This document shows, in pieces, positions 29,254 through 38,284 of a stretch of DNA of 57,274 bases. Location of the stretch: NCBI RefSeq assembly GCF_014845095.1, contig NZ_NKUG01000126.1, positions 1 to 57,274 on the forward strand. The letters run 5' to 3'. Numbering within the stretch: the stretch's first letter is position 1; each line of letters opens with the position of its first letter. Made by a program: the position numbers and the translations under genes. The notes beneath the pieces were generated by a model. That model had not been told where the DNA came from and did not search any database. It worked only from the letters and a program-made list of their open reading frames with translations. This DNA is from Methylobacterium bullatum. GTDB lineage: Bacteria; Pseudomonadota; Alphaproteobacteria; Rhizobiales; Beijerinckiaceae.

Positions 29254-29270
29254 CCGGAGACCGATTCCCT

Positions 29271-29999
29271 TTGCGCATCCTGCTGATCAACCCCAACACG
29301 ACCGACTCCGTCACCGACCTTGTCACCCGGCATGCACGGCGGGTGGCGGGCGACGCCGCCGAGTTCGTGCCGGTCACCGGGCGCTTCGGCGCCCGCTACA
29401 TCACCAGCCGGGCCGCGTCGGCGATTGCGGCCCATGCCGCCCTCGACGCGCTGGCCGAGCACGCGGAGGGCTGCGACGCGGTCTATCTCGCCTGTTTCGG
29501 TGATCCGGGGCTCGGGGCGCTCCGCGAGATCTCCCCCCTTCCGGTGGTGGGAATGGCGGAAGCCTCGTGCCTTGCCGCCACCGCGCGGGGAGGGCGCTTC
29601 GCCATCGTCACCGGGGGCGCCCTGTGGGGGCCGATGCTGGAGGAGTTCGTGGCGGGGATCGGCCTGTCCGACAAACTCGCCGGCATCCGCACCATCGCCC
29701 CAACGGGAGACCGCATCGCACGGGACCCCGAAGCGGCCCTGGCGGATCTGGCCGCCGCCTGCACCACCTGCGCCCTCCGCGACGGGGCGGATGTGGTGAT
29801 CCTCGGCGGGGCAGCGCTCGCCGGCCTCGCCGAGCGCATCCAGCCGCAGGTTCCGGTGCCCGTCCTGTGCTCGGTGGAAGTGGGCACCCGCGCGGTCCTC
29901 GCCGCCGCGATCTGCGGCTTGCCGCCGGGGCAGCCGGCACCGTCCATCGAGAGCATCGGCCTGTCGCCCACCCTGGCCGAGCGGCTGGCGCAGGATTGA
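29271..29999 (+). CDS. Hydantoin/aspartate racemase family protein
   Basis: A 242-residue Asp/Glu/hydantoin racemase-fold protein: RILLINPNTTDSVTD at the start, the first cysteine in VYLACFGDPGLGAL and the second in ACTTCALRDGADVVILGGAAL, the two-cysteine acid/base pair of the family. It would epimerise substrates brought in by the adjacent transporter. The start is a TTG at 29271, forced by the conserved RILLIN strand; CCGGAG lies 10 bp before. No hydantoinase or carbamoylase is in the window. Confidence 0.85.
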   Translation: MRILLINPNTTDSVTDLVTRHARRVAGDAAEFVPVTGRFGARYITSRAASAIAAHAALDALAEHAEGCDAVYLACFGDPGLGALREISPLPVVGMAEASCLAATARGGRFAIVTGGALWGPMLEEFVAGIGLSDKLAGIRTIAPTGDRIARDPEAALADLAAACTTCALRDGADVVILGGAALAGLAERIQPQVPVPVLCSVEVGTRAVLAAAICGLPPGQPAPSIESIGLSPTLAERLAQD

Positions 30000-30064
30000 A
30001 GGAAACCCGCAGTCGATGACCCCGCGTGCCGGAAGGCACTTGCGGGCGGCCATCGGATCGGCTT

Positions 30065-30081
30065 ACTTTGCGATACAAAGT
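30065..30081. promoter_or_regulatory. Palindromic operator ACTTTG-N5-CAAAGT, copy 1
   Basis: A perfect 6+6 palindrome, ACTTTG-cgata-CAAAGT, stands 17 bp before the start codon of the membrane protein gene, between two higher-GC stretches. The same palindrome with the same spacing occurs at 31102-31118. The winged-helix gene in this unit is the obvious candidate binder (inference). Confidence 0.75.
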
Positions 30082-30098
30082 TGATCCGGGAGCATCGG

Positions 30099-30710
30099 AT
30101 GTCCGATCTCGACAAGGCCCTGGCCGATATCGTAGCGATCCGCGCGCAGCTCGCCCGCGGCGACGCCTTCTGCGGGTTCGGCCCTTCCGCCATCGCCGCC
30201 ACGGGCGTTCTCGCCCTCGGCACCGCCCTGGCCCAGCATGCCTGGCTCGACGACCCGACCGGGCAGCCGCTGCTGTTCCTCGGCGGCTGGATCGCCACCG
30301 CCCTGGCCTCCGCCGGCCTCATCGGCGCCGAGATGCGAGCCCGTTCGCGGCGCGACCATGCGGGGCTCACCGACACGGCGATCGTGAACGCGGTGGAGCA
30401 ATTCCTGCCGGCGGGCGCGGCGGGCGCCCTGCTCGCCCTGGTCCTGGTGCGCGTATCGCCGGAAAGCCTCTGGATGCTGCCCGGCCTGTGGCAGGTGCTC
30501 GTCAGCCTCGGGCTCTTCGCCTCGGTGCGGTCCCTGCCGAAGGGCGTCGCGCTGCCCGGCGCCTGGTACATGGTGGCAGGTCTCGCCGTGCTGATGCTGG
30601 CCAGTACCGACCATGCCCTCTCGCCCTGGACCATGGGCATGCCCTTCGCCATCGGCCAGTTCCTCATGGCGGCGATCCTCTACCGCGCCCGGGAGGAGAC
30701 CGATGCCTGA
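30099..30710 (+). CDS. Multi-pass membrane protein paired with regulator
   Basis: A 203-residue protein with a short N-terminal amphipathic helix (LDKALADIVAIRAQLARGD) and about six hydrophobic segments in residues 30-195. No enzyme motif was recognised. The stop overlaps the start of the winged-helix regulator by 8 bp, a fixed pair seen for many sensor/regulator or stress loci, where the membrane protein often modulates the regulator (inference). The ATG at 30099 has GGGAGCATCGG upstream. Confidence 0.7.
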   Translation: MSDLDKALADIVAIRAQLARGDAFCGFGPSAIAATGVLALGTALAQHAWLDDPTGQPLLFLGGWIATALASAGLIGAEMRARSRRDHAGLTDTAIVNAVEQFLPAGAAGALLALVLVRVSPESLWMLPGLWQVLVSLGLFASVRSLPKGVALPGAWYMVAGLAVLMLASTDHALSPWTMGMPFAIGQFLMAAILYRAREETDA

Positions 30711-31071
30711 GGCACCTTTCGCTTATGACGGCCTCGACCGGGTCATCCACGAGAAGGCCCGGCTCGGCCTCCTCACCTCGCTGATGGCGGCCCCGAAGGG
30801 CCTCGCCTTCGGCGACCTGAAACAGCTCTGCGGCCTCACCGACGGCAATCTCAGCCGCCACCTCCAGGTGCTGCAGGAGGCCGGCCTCGTGGAGATCCGC
30901 AAAGGTCATGGCACGGGCCGGGGCGGTACGCGGCCGCTCACCACCTGCCACCTGACGCAGGCCGGGCGCAGGCGTTTCCTCGACTACCTCGCCGTCCTCG
31001 AACAGGTCGTCCGGGACGCTGCCAAGGCCGCCGAAACCGCGAACCTCCCCCTCGTCGCCCGACCGGCCTGA
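30703..31071 (+). CDS. Winged-helix transcriptional regulator
   Basis: A 122-residue DNA-binding protein of the MarR/ArsR-like winged-helix type (PF13601-like). It shows the recognition region [33 protein letters not shown], then the beta wing [19 protein letters not shown] and a C-terminal dimerisation helix. The match to transcriptional regulators that sit next to a small membrane protein is good. It most likely binds the two ACTTTG-N5-CAAAGT palindromes bracketing its gene, giving autoregulation plus control of the uppS-bchE unit (inference). One cysteine (C43 region) could sense redox or metal. Confidence 0.82.
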   Translation: MPEAPFAYDGLDRVIHEKARLGLLTSLMAAPKGLAFGDLKQLCGLTDGNLSRHLQVLQEAGLVEIRKGHGTGRGGTRPLTTCHLTQAGRRRFLDYLAVLEQVVRDAAKAAETANLPLVARPA

Positions 31072-31101
31072 CGCCCGAAATCCGTCTTTTTTTGCCAAGG
31101 A

Positions 31102-31118
31102 ACTTTGTAATGCAAAGT
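31102..31118. promoter_or_regulatory. Palindromic operator copy 2 over the uppS start
   Basis: ACTTTG-taatg-CAAAGT: the uppS start codon ATG (31110-31112) sits inside the five-base spacer, and the ribosome site AAGGA (31097-31101) abuts the left arm. A protein bound here would block initiation of transcription close by, and the same palindrome in mRNA could occlude translation. The fact that it matches 30065-30081 base for base in both arms argues against chance. Confidence 0.75.
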
Positions 31119-31820
31119 GAACAGACACCCGGCCTGCATGTCGGGATCATCATGGACGGCAACGGGCGCTGGGCCTCGGCGCGCGGCCTGCCCCGCGCGC
31201 TCGGCCACAAGGAAGGTGTCGAGGCGATCCGCCGGGTCGTCGAGGCGGCGCCGAAGCAGGGAATCGGCACCCTCACCCTCTACGCCTTCTCCTGCGACAA
31301 CTGGCGTCGGCCGGAAGCGGAGGTCTCCGCCCTGATGGGGCTCCTCCGGCTCTATCTCCGCAACGAGGTCTCCAGATTGGTGGAGAACGGCGTGCGGCTC
31401 AGCGTGATCGGCCGGCGCGACCGTCTGCCCGAGGGTCTCGCCGCCGCCATAGGCCGCGCGGAAGCCGCGACCTTCGCGGGGAAGGCGCTGCATCTCCGGA
31501 TCGCCGTCGATTATTCCGCCCGCGACGCCATCCTCGCCGCCGCCCTCGCTGGCGCCGGCGATCCCGGCATCACCCGCACCGCCTTCTCGGCCCTGGTGAC
31601 GGGCGATGCCTGCGTGCCCGAGGTGGATCTCGTGATCCGCACCAGCGGCGAGCAGCGGCTATCCGATTTCCTGCTCTGGGAGAGCGCCTACGCCGAACTC
31701 CACTTCACGCGCCGCCACTGGCCGGATTTCAGCGCCGCCGACCTCGAAGAGGCGCTTGCCGCCTACCGGTGCCGCGACCGGCGATTCGGCGGATTGGATG
31801 CCACGTCCGCCGCCGCCTGA
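31110..31820 (+). CDS. Cis-prenyltransferase, UppS-like
   Basis: A 236-residue undecaprenyl-diphosphate-synthase-family enzyme: catalytic [12 protein letters not shown] (Asp16), the second motif [11 protein letters not shown], and the C-terminal [21 protein letters not shown]. The usual SxENWxRP has Asp instead of Glu, and the FNYG segment is replaced by VDYSARDAI, so this is a divergent paralog and not the canonical uppS (which normally neighbours frr and cdsA). It is followed 29 bp later by bchE. The product chain length is unknown. Confidence 0.85.
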   Translation: MQSEQTPGLHVGIIMDGNGRWASARGLPRALGHKEGVEAIRRVVEAAPKQGIGTLTLYAFSCDNWRRPEAEVSALMGLLRLYLRNEVSRLVENGVRLSVIGRRDRLPEGLAAAIGRAEAATFAGKALHLRIAVDYSARDAILAAALAGAGDPGITRTAFSALVTGDACVPEVDLVIRTSGEQRLSDFLLWESAYAELHFTRRHWPDFSAADLEEALAAYRCRDRRFGGLDATSAAA

Positions 31821-31849
31821 GGGGATCGAGACAGGAGAAAGGGAAAGCC

Positions 31850-33388
31850 ATGCGCATCGTCCTCGTCAACGTACCCCACCCGGCCATCGGCAGCCGCATT
31901 CCCGACGACCATCTCCCGCCCCTGGGGCTTCTCGCCATCGGCGGCCCCCTCATCGACGACGGGCACGACCTGCGCCTGATCGACGGGGAGTTCGGCCCGA
32001 TGGACCCGGACGCCATCGTCGCGGAGGCTCTGGCCTTCCGTCCCGATGCCGTCCTGTTCGGGCATTCCGGCTCGACCTCGGGCCATCCGGTCATCGCCGA
32101 CCTCGCATCTCGACTGGCGAGCGCCCGGCCGGGTCTCCCCATCGTCTATGGCGGTGTGTTTCCGACCTACCACTGGCGCGAAATCCTGAGGGACGAGCCC
32201 TACGTCGCCGCCATCGTGCGCGGGGAGGGCGAGGAGACGGCGCGCCGCCTGATGGCTGCGCTCTCAGCGGGATCGCCCCTCGCCTCCGTGCCGGGCATCG
32301 CCTTTCGCAGCGGCGACGGTCCCCATGCCACGCAGGCCGCGCCGGTGATCCGCGACCTCGACGCCTACCGCGTCGGCTGGGAACTCATCGACCATGCCCG
32401 CTACAAGTATTGGGGCGGCCTGCGAGCCGTCGTCGTGCAGTTCTCACGCGGCTGTCCGCATCTCTGCAACTACTGCGGCCAGCGTGGCTTCTGGACCCGC
32501 TGGCGTCATCGCGACCCGGTGAGGTTTGCCAGGGAACTGGCCCGGCTCCATCGCGACCACGGGGTGCGGGTCATCAACTTCGCCGACGAGAACCCCACCG
32601 TCTCGAAGAAGGCGTGGCGGGTCTTCCTCGAAACGCTGATCGCGGAGAATGTGGACCTCATCCTCGTGGGCTCGACCCGCGCCGACGACATCGTGCGCGA
32701 TGCCGACATCCTGCAGCTCTACAAGCGCGCCGGCTGGACGCGCTTCCTCCTCGGGCTGGAAAGCACCGACGAGGCGACCCTCGCGCGCATCAGGAAGGGC
32801 GGCGCCACCACCACGGACCGCGAGGCGATCCGCCTTCTTCGCGCCCATGGCATCCTCTCCATGGCGACCTGGGTCGTCGGGTTCGAGGAAGAGACGGATC
32901 GGGATTACTGGCGCGGCCTGCGCCAACTCCTGTCCTACGACCCCGACCAGATCCAGATGCTCTACGTGACGCCCCATCGCTGGACGCCGTATTTCAGCAT
33001 CGCCGCGAATCGGCGGGTGATCCAGACCGATCGACGCCGTTGGGACTACAAGCATCAGGTGCTGGCGACCCGGCACATGGCACCGTGGCGGGTGCTGCTG
33101 TGGTTCAAGTTCATCGAGGTGGCGGTCCAGGCTCGCCCGCGTGCACTCGCACGTGTCGTGTTCCATCGCGACGCGGGACTACGCCACGCCATGCGCTGGT
33201 ACACGCGGATGGGGCGTCGGGTATGGTCCTATGAGATCGTGAACTTCCTGCGCGACCCGTTGGTGAAGAACGGGCCGAGCGTCGCAGAATTCTGGGGGGA
33301 GCCACAGGACAGCGAGGAAGAATCCATGGTCGTCGTCAACGCGGAACGGCGTCCCGAAGCCGCGAGGCCCCGCGCCGATGCGGCGTGA
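31850..33388 (+). CDS. bchE: Mg-protoporphyrin IX monomethyl ester cyclase, BchE
   Basis: A cobalamin-dependent radical-SAM enzyme of 512 residues closing the isocyclic ring of bacteriochlorophyll without oxygen. The N-terminal B12-binding region (about 1-140) is followed by the radical-SAM CxxxCxxC at Cys202, Cys206 and Cys209 within GCPHLCNYCG, then FADENPTVS, ATWVVGFEEE and QMLYVTPHRWTPYF, all characteristic of BchE. The last 30 residues are variable. It is the only bacteriochlorophyll gene in the window. Cotranscription with uppS is likely (29-bp gap). Confidence 0.9.
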   Translation: MRIVLVNVPHPAIGSRIPDDHLPPLGLLAIGGPLIDDGHDLRLIDGEFGPMDPDAIVAEALAFRPDAVLFGHSGSTSGHPVIADLASRLASARPGLPIVYGGVFPTYHWREILRDEPYVAAIVRGEGEETARRLMAALSAGSPLASVPGIAFRSGDGPHATQAAPVIRDLDAYRVGWELIDHARYKYWGGLRAVVVQFSRGCPHLCNYCGQRGFWTRWRHRDPVRFARELARLHRDHGVRVINFADENPTVSKKAWRVFLETLIAENVDLILVGSTRADDIVRDADILQLYKRAGWTRFLLGLESTDEATLARIRKGGATTTDREAIRLLRAHGILSMATWVVGFEEETDRDYWRGLRQLLSYDPDQIQMLYVTPHRWTPYFSIAANRRVIQTDRRRWDYKHQVLATRHMAPWRVLLWFKFIEVAVQARPRALARVVFHRDAGLRHAMRWYTRMGRRVWSYEIVNFLRDPLVKNGPSVAEFWGEPQDSEEESMVVVNAERRPEAARPRADAA

Positions 33389-33397
33389 CGGTCGACC

Positions 33398-33595
33398 TCA
33401 GATGAAGACGAAGAAGATACCGAAGCTGGCGATGAACCCCGCCAGCGATACGGCCGAGAGGGCCAGGAACCTGGACGAGGCGACCGCGCCCTCATCCTGC
33501 CCATCCTCGATGGGCGAGAAGGCGCGGCCTGCCGCCTGCGATGCGCGAATGAGATCGTCGTGGCGCACCATGCTCAAGGCTGCGGACGGCGCCAT
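33398..33595 (-). CDS. Small tail-anchored membrane protein
   Basis: A 65-residue protein with a charged N-terminal half and one hydrophobic helix in residues 42-65 (RFLALSAVSLAGFIASFGIF), so it is a predicted C-terminal tail-anchored protein. The start at 33595 has a good GGGAGAG ribosome site 5 bp upstream. No family was recognised; the gene is kept because of the ribosome site and the membrane segment. It is convergent with bchE. Confidence 0.6.
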   Translation of the reverse strand: MAPSAALSMVRHDDLIRASQAAGRAFSPIEDGQDEGAVASSRFLALSAVSLAGFIASFGIFFVFI

Positions 33596-33696
33596 GTCGC
33601 TCTCCCATAGATACGTTCGATGTGTGCTAACGCACCAACTCAGGGTTGGTTCCGGAACGCCGGCGTCATCCGCCCGCCATGTGGCGCGCCTAACTC

Positions 33697-33725
33697 GAAC
33701 TCGATCCATTCCAAGGAACGAGTTC
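33697..33725 (+). promoter_or_regulatory. Hairpin around the phoX ribosome-binding site
   Basis: GAACTCG (33697-33703) is exactly complementary to CGAGTTC (33719-33725), with the Shine-Dalgarno AAGGA (33713-33717) in the loop and the ATG 4 bases later. The element could tune translation of phoX. It is a short perfect inverted repeat and no conservation data were available. Confidence 0.4.
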
Positions 33726-33728
33726 ACC

Positions 33729-35717
33729 ATGACCGAGCCGCTGCGCACCCGCTTGCAGGCCGCAGAAGACGGCGAGGATGCCGGTTCGAATCCGAGCCGG
33801 AACGCCACCTTCGGCGACGTGGTCGCTACCCGGTTCGACCGGCGCGACCTGCTGCGCGGCCTGCTCGGGGTCGGTGCCATCGCGGCGGTGGTGACGCCCC
33901 GCGCGCTCGCCGCCGGCCCGGCCGCGGCGGCGCAGGGACAGGCGACGCCGTTCCCGTTCACGGAGATCGAGGCGGGATCGGACGCACACCATCACGTGGC
34001 CGAGGGGCACGATGCCGACATCCTGATCCGCTGGGGCGATCCGGTCCTGCCCGGTGCGCCCGCCTTCGACCCGCTCAACCAGAGTGCCGCGGCCCAGGCC
34101 CGGCAATTCGGCTACAACAACGACTTCGTCGGCTATTTCCCGATGCCCGGCGCCGCCGATCCGGCCGCGCATGGCCTTCTCGTGGTCAACCACGAATACA
34201 CCAACGAGGAACTGATGTTTCCCGGCCTCGGCCGCCAGGACATCAAGACCGTGGCCTTCAAGGGCATGAATCGCGACCTCGTCGACATCGAGATGGCCGC
34301 CCATGGCGGCTCGGTGATCGAGGTGAAGCGTAACGACGGCAAATGGGCCGTGGTGCCGGGGTCGCGATACGCCCGCCGCATCACCGTCGAGACGCCGATG
34401 GCCCTCTCCGGCCCGGCGGCCGGCTCCGATCGGCTGAAGACCACCGACGACCCGTCCGGCCGCGCGGTGAAGGGCATGATCAACAATTGCGCCGGCGGCA
34501 CCACACCCTGGGGGACGTGGCTCACCTGCGAGGAGAACATCAACTATTACTTCTCCGGCACCCTCGCAGAGGGGTCGGCCGAGGCGACCAACCACAAGCG
34601 TCTCGGCCTGCCCGGCAACGCCTATGCCTGGGGCCGCTTCCACGAGCGGTTCGACCTCTCCAAGGAACCGAACGAACCCAATCGCTTCGGCTGGGTGGTG
34701 GAGATCGCCCCGTTCGATCCCGCCTCCGTCCCGACGAAGCGCACCGCCATGGGCCGGTTCAAGCACGAGGGCGCCGCCGGCATCGTCTCGAAGAGTGGTC
34801 GGTACGTCGTCTACCAGGGCGACGACGAGCGTTTCGACTACGTCTACAAGTTCGTGACCGACGCGGCCGTAGACCTCGCCGACCGGGCGGCCAACCGCGA
34901 TATCCTCGATTCCGGCACGCTGCACGTCGCCCGGTTCGATGCCGACGGGCGCGGGGCCTGGATGCCCCTGGTGTTCGGACAGGGTCCGCTGACACCCGAG
35001 AACGGGTTCACCGCCCAGGCCGACGTGCTCATCGAGGCCCGGCGCGCCAGCGACCTCCTCGGAGCCACCAAGATGGACCGTCCGGAGGATGTCGAGGCCA
35101 ACCCGAAGACCGGCAAGGTCTACGTGATGCTGACCAACAACGGGAAGCGCAAGGCGGGCGACGTGAACGCCGCCAACCCGCGGCCCGACAACCGCTTCGG
35201 CCACATCGTCGAACTGACCCCGGACGACGGCGACCACGCGGCCTCGGGCTTCGCCTGGGAAATCCTCGTCAAATGCGGCGATCCCTCCATCGCGGCGGTC
35301 GGCGCCACCTTCTCCTCGGCGACGACGAAGGACGGCTGGTTCGGCATGCCGGACAATTGCTCGGTGGACGGGCAGGGACGGCTTTGGGTCGCCACCGACG
35401 GGAACTCGCCGTCGAAGACGGGGCGAAACGACGGCATCTGGGCGATGGAGACGGAAGGGCAGGGACGGGGCACGGGCAAGCATTTCTTCAGGGTGCCGAA
35501 CGGCGCCGAGATGTGCGGCCCCTACTTCACACCCGGCGACACCACGTTCTTCGTCGCCGTGCAGCATCCCGGCGAGGCCGACGAGGAAGATCCGAAGGCC
35601 ATGCCCGCCACCTTCGAGGCGCCCTCCACCCGCTGGCCGGATTTCATCGACGGAATGCCGCCCCGCCCCGCCATCGTCGCGATCACCAGGCGTGGCGGTG
35701 GCCGGGTCGGAAGCTGA
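33729..35717 (+). CDS. phoX: PhoX family alkaline phosphatase
   Basis: A secreted Ca/Fe-dependent phosphomonoesterase of the PhoX (DUF839) family, 662 residues. The twin-arginine motif R38-R39 (FDRRDLLRG) with a hydrophobic segment and ALA site shows Tat export. Family blocks include NNDFVGYFPM, NHEYTNEELMFPG, the GGTTPWGTWLTCEEN motif, and GWVVEIDPF-like text (GWVVEIAPFDP). Enables use of organic phosphate under starvation. No convincing Pho box is seen upstream. The ATG at 33729 lies behind AAGGAACG. Confidence 0.93.
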   Translation: MTEPLRTRLQAAEDGEDAGSNPSRNATFGDVVATRFDRRDLLRGLLGVGAIAAVVTPRALAAGPAAAAQGQATPFPFTEIEAGSDAHHHVAEGHDADILIRWGDPVLPGAPAFDPLNQSAAAQARQFGYNNDFVGYFPMPGAADPAAHGLLVVNHEYTNEELMFPGLGRQDIKTVAFKGMNRDLVDIEMAAHGGSVIEVKRNDGKWAVVPGSRYARRITVETPMALSGPAAGSDRLKTTDDPSGRAVKGMINNCAGGTTPWGTWLTCEENINYYFSGTLAEGSAEATNHKRLGLPGNAYAWGRFHERFDLSKEPNEPNRFGWVVEIAPFDPASVPTKRTAMGRFKHEGAAGIVSKSGRYVVYQGDDERFDYVYKFVTDAAVDLADRAANRDILDSGTLHVARFDADGRGAWMPLVFGQGPLTPENGFTAQADVLIEARRASDLLGATKMDRPEDVEANPKTGKVYVMLTNNGKRKAGDVNAANPRPDNRFGHIVELTPDDGDHAASGFAWEILVKCGDPSIAAVGATFSSATTKDGWFGMPDNCSVDGQGRLWVATDGNSPSKTGRNDGIWAMETEGQGRGTGKHFFRVPNGAEMCGPYFTPGDTTFFVAVQHPGEADEEDPKAMPATFEAPSTRWPDFIDGMPPRPAIVAITRRGGGRVGS

Positions 35718-35899
35718 CGGGGCGACGCGATCGCCCCCTCCGGCCAAGGGGGGCAGGCGTGGCCGAGCCCCCGCTTCCGGTACCCCGGCGACACAGCATT
35801 AACGGAATCGGCGCAAGCTGCGCAGGAACACCGGGAGAGCGGCTGCCGAAGAGGGCGGCATCGCTTCACGTTTCCGTTTCGTTCCTGTATGGTTGGCCC

Positions 35900-37990
35900 A
35901 TGACTCAGCGCGAGACCTCACGTCAGGCCGTTCCGGCCCCCGCCGGCGGCCGGCCGAGCGACCTGTTCGCGGGTGGTCAGGCGCCCGTGCGCGGCGCGAA
36001 GGCCGCTTCGGCGGCGCGCGCTCCCCTCGAGAGAGCACCGGTCGATGCGGCGGAAGCCGGCTACGACGCATCGTCGATCGAGGTGCTGGAAGGCCTGGAG
36101 CCGGTCCGGCGCCGGCCGGGCATGTATATCGGCGGCACCGACGAGCGCGCCCTGCATCACCTCTTCGCCGAGGTGATCGACAATTCCATGGACGAGGCGG
36201 TGGCGGGCCATGCCAGCTACATCGAGGTGGAGCTGGAGGAGACCGGCCACCTCGTCATCACCGACAATGGCCGCGGCATCCCGGTGGACCCGCACCCGAA
36301 ATTTCCGGGCAAATCCGCCCTCGAAGTGATCATGACCACGCTGCATGCGGGCGGCAAGTTCGACTCGAAGGTCTACGAGACCTCCGGCGGCCTGCACGGT
36401 GTCGGCATCTCCGTGGTCAACGCCCTCTCCGACATCCTCGAAGTCGAGGTGGCCCGAAGCCAGGTTCTCTATCGCCAGACCTTTTCGCGGGGCCATGTCC
36501 AGGGTCCGCTGGAAACCGTCGGCCGGGTGCAGAACCGGCGCGGCACGCGGGTGCGCTTCCACCCCGATGCGCAGATCTTCGGGGCGCTGAAGTTCGATCC
36601 GCGCCGGCTGTTCAAGATGGCGCGCTCCAAGGCCTACCTGTTCGGCGGCGTCGAGATCCGCTGGCGCTGTGCCCCCGCCCTGCTGGAGGGCATCGCCGAC
36701 GTGCCGGCCGAGACGGTGCACCGCTTCCCCGGCGGCCTGCGCGACTATCTCGCCCGCGACCTCGACGGCAAGGAGCTCGTCACCGACGCGGTCTTCGCCG
36801 GCAAGGTGACGAAGCCCGGCGGCCACGGCTCCCTCGAATGGGCCGTCGCCTGGATGGTGGTGGAAGACGGGGTCTCGCACTCCTACTGCAACACGATTCC
36901 CACCGCCGAGGGCGGCACCCACGAGAGCGGCCTGCGCGTGGCCCTGCTGCGCGCCCTGCGCGAGCATGCCGAGCGCGTCGGCCAGGCCAAGCGGATGACC
37001 TCGGTCACCACCGACGACGTGATGGCGACCTGCGCCTCGATGCTCTCGGTCTTCATCCGCGAGCCGGAATTCCAAGGCCAGACCAAGGACAAGCTCGCCA
37101 CGGTGGAAGCCTCGCGCATCGTCGAGACGGCGATCCGTGACGCGTTCGACCACTGGCTGGCCGCCTCCCCGGCCCAGGCCAACAAGCTCCTCGACTGGGT
37201 GATCGACCGGGCCGAGGAGCGCCTGCGGCGACGCCAGGAGAAGGAGGTCGCGCGCAAATCCGCGACTCGCAAGCTGCGCCTGCCGGGCAAGCTCGCCGAC
37301 TGCTCGAAGGCGGGTACGGCCGGCTCGGAGATCTTCATCGTCGAGGGCGATTCCGCCGGCGGCTCGGCCAAGCAGGCGCGCGACCGCGCCAGCCAGGCTA
37401 TCCTGCCCCTACGCGGCAAGATCCTCAACGTGGCCTCGGCCAGTCGGGACAAGATGGGCGCCAACCAGCTCATCTCCGACCTGACCCAGGCGCTCGGTTG
37501 CGGCACGGGTAACGGCTACAAGGGCGAAGACCTCCGCTACGAGAAGGTCATCATCATGACCGACGCGGATGTCGACGGCGCCCACATCGCATCCCTGCTG
37601 ATCACCTTCTTCTACCGGCAGATGCCCAAGCTCATCGACAAGGGCCATCTCTACCTGGCGATCCCGCCGCTCTACCGCCTCCAGCACGGCGCCAAGACGG
37701 TCTATGCCCGTGACGACGCCGACAAGGAGCGCGTGATCAAGACCGTCTTCAAGGGCGGCAAAGTGGAGATCAGCCGCTTCAAGGGCCTGGGCGAGATGAT
37801 GCCGGCGCAGTTGAAGGAGACCACAATGGACCCCAAGAAGCGCACGCTCCTGCGCGTGGCTGTCCTCGACGAGGCGCGGGATTCCACCGGTGATGCCGTG
37901 GAACGGCTGATGGGCAACAAGCCGGAGGCCCGTTTCGCCTTCATCTCCGAGCGTGCCGCCTTCGCCGACGAGGCGACACTCGACATCTGA
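35900..37990 (+). CDS. parE: DNA topoisomerase IV subunit B
   Basis: A 696-residue type II topoisomerase ATPase subunit that decatenates daughter chromosomes with ParC. GHKL motifs are present: [58 protein letters not shown]. The TOPRIM region has IVEGDSAGG and [12 protein letters not shown]. The C-terminal PLYRL and [16 protein letters not shown] blocks lack the extra GyrB insertion, supporting ParE over GyrB. The N-terminal 60 residues are Ala/Pro-rich. The start is the ATG at 35900; the open frame 5' of it is antisense and shadow DNA over phoX. Confidence 0.95.
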   Translation: MTQRETSRQAVPAPAGGRPSDLFAGGQAPVRGAKAASAARAPLERAPVDAAEAGYDASSIEVLEGLEPVRRRPGMYIGGTDERALHHLFAEVIDNSMDEAVAGHASYIEVELEETGHLVITDNGRGIPVDPHPKFPGKSALEVIMTTLHAGGKFDSKVYETSGGLHGVGISVVNALSDILEVEVARSQVLYRQTFSRGHVQGPLETVGRVQNRRGTRVRFHPDAQIFGALKFDPRRLFKMARSKAYLFGGVEIRWRCAPALLEGIADVPAETVHRFPGGLRDYLARDLDGKELVTDAVFAGKVTKPGGHGSLEWAVAWMVVEDGVSHSYCNTIPTAEGGTHESGLRVALLRALREHAERVGQAKRMTSVTTDDVMATCASMLSVFIREPEFQGQTKDKLATVEASRIVETAIRDAFDHWLAASPAQANKLLDWVIDRAEERLRRRQEKEVARKSATRKLRLPGKLADCSKAGTAGSEIFIVEGDSAGGSAKQARDRASQAILPLRGKILNVASASRDKMGANQLISDLTQALGCGTGNGYKGEDLRYEKVIIMTDADVDGAHIASLLITFFYRQMPKLIDKGHLYLAIPPLYRLQHGAKTVYARDDADKERVIKTVFKGGKVEISRFKGLGEMMPAQLKETTMDPKKRTLLRVAVLDEARDSTGDAVERLMGNKPEARFAFISERAAFADEATLDI

Positions 37991-38192
37991 GGACAGGCGG
38001 GGCGCGAGTTCTGCCTATTCGAGCCGCCTCTCTTCCCAGGGGTGGAGCGCCAACGGAGTCGGTGGCGAAGAGCCGCGCGGCGCCTCCCCCAAGTCGCAGA
38101 CGCGGCACATCCCGCGATGAACTCCAAATCACCCTTCGCTTGCGCTCCGGACGTCCGGACCAGGGTGAATTGCGAGAGAGGTCCGTCAACGC

Positions 38193-38222
38193 AAAAAACC
38201 CGGCCGCGAGGCCGGGTTTTTC
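38193..38222. terminator. Bidirectional rho-independent terminator
   Basis: AAAAAACCCGGCC, loop GCGA and GGCCGGGTTTTT form a perfect stem of about 12 bp with A and T runs on both sides, between the convergent ends of parE and the outer-membrane gene. It should stop transcription from both directions. The remainder of 37991-38284 holds no gene. Confidence 0.92.
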
Positions 38223-38284
38223 ACGTGGACGATCCTGATGCCGCGCGATCCTCGGTGAGGACCGCGCGACGATCATGGACGATC

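Noticed and set aside
34343..35899. Long N-terminal extension of parE in frame
   Set aside because: This part overlaps phoX and has Arg-rich shadow composition; the real start is the ATG at 35900.
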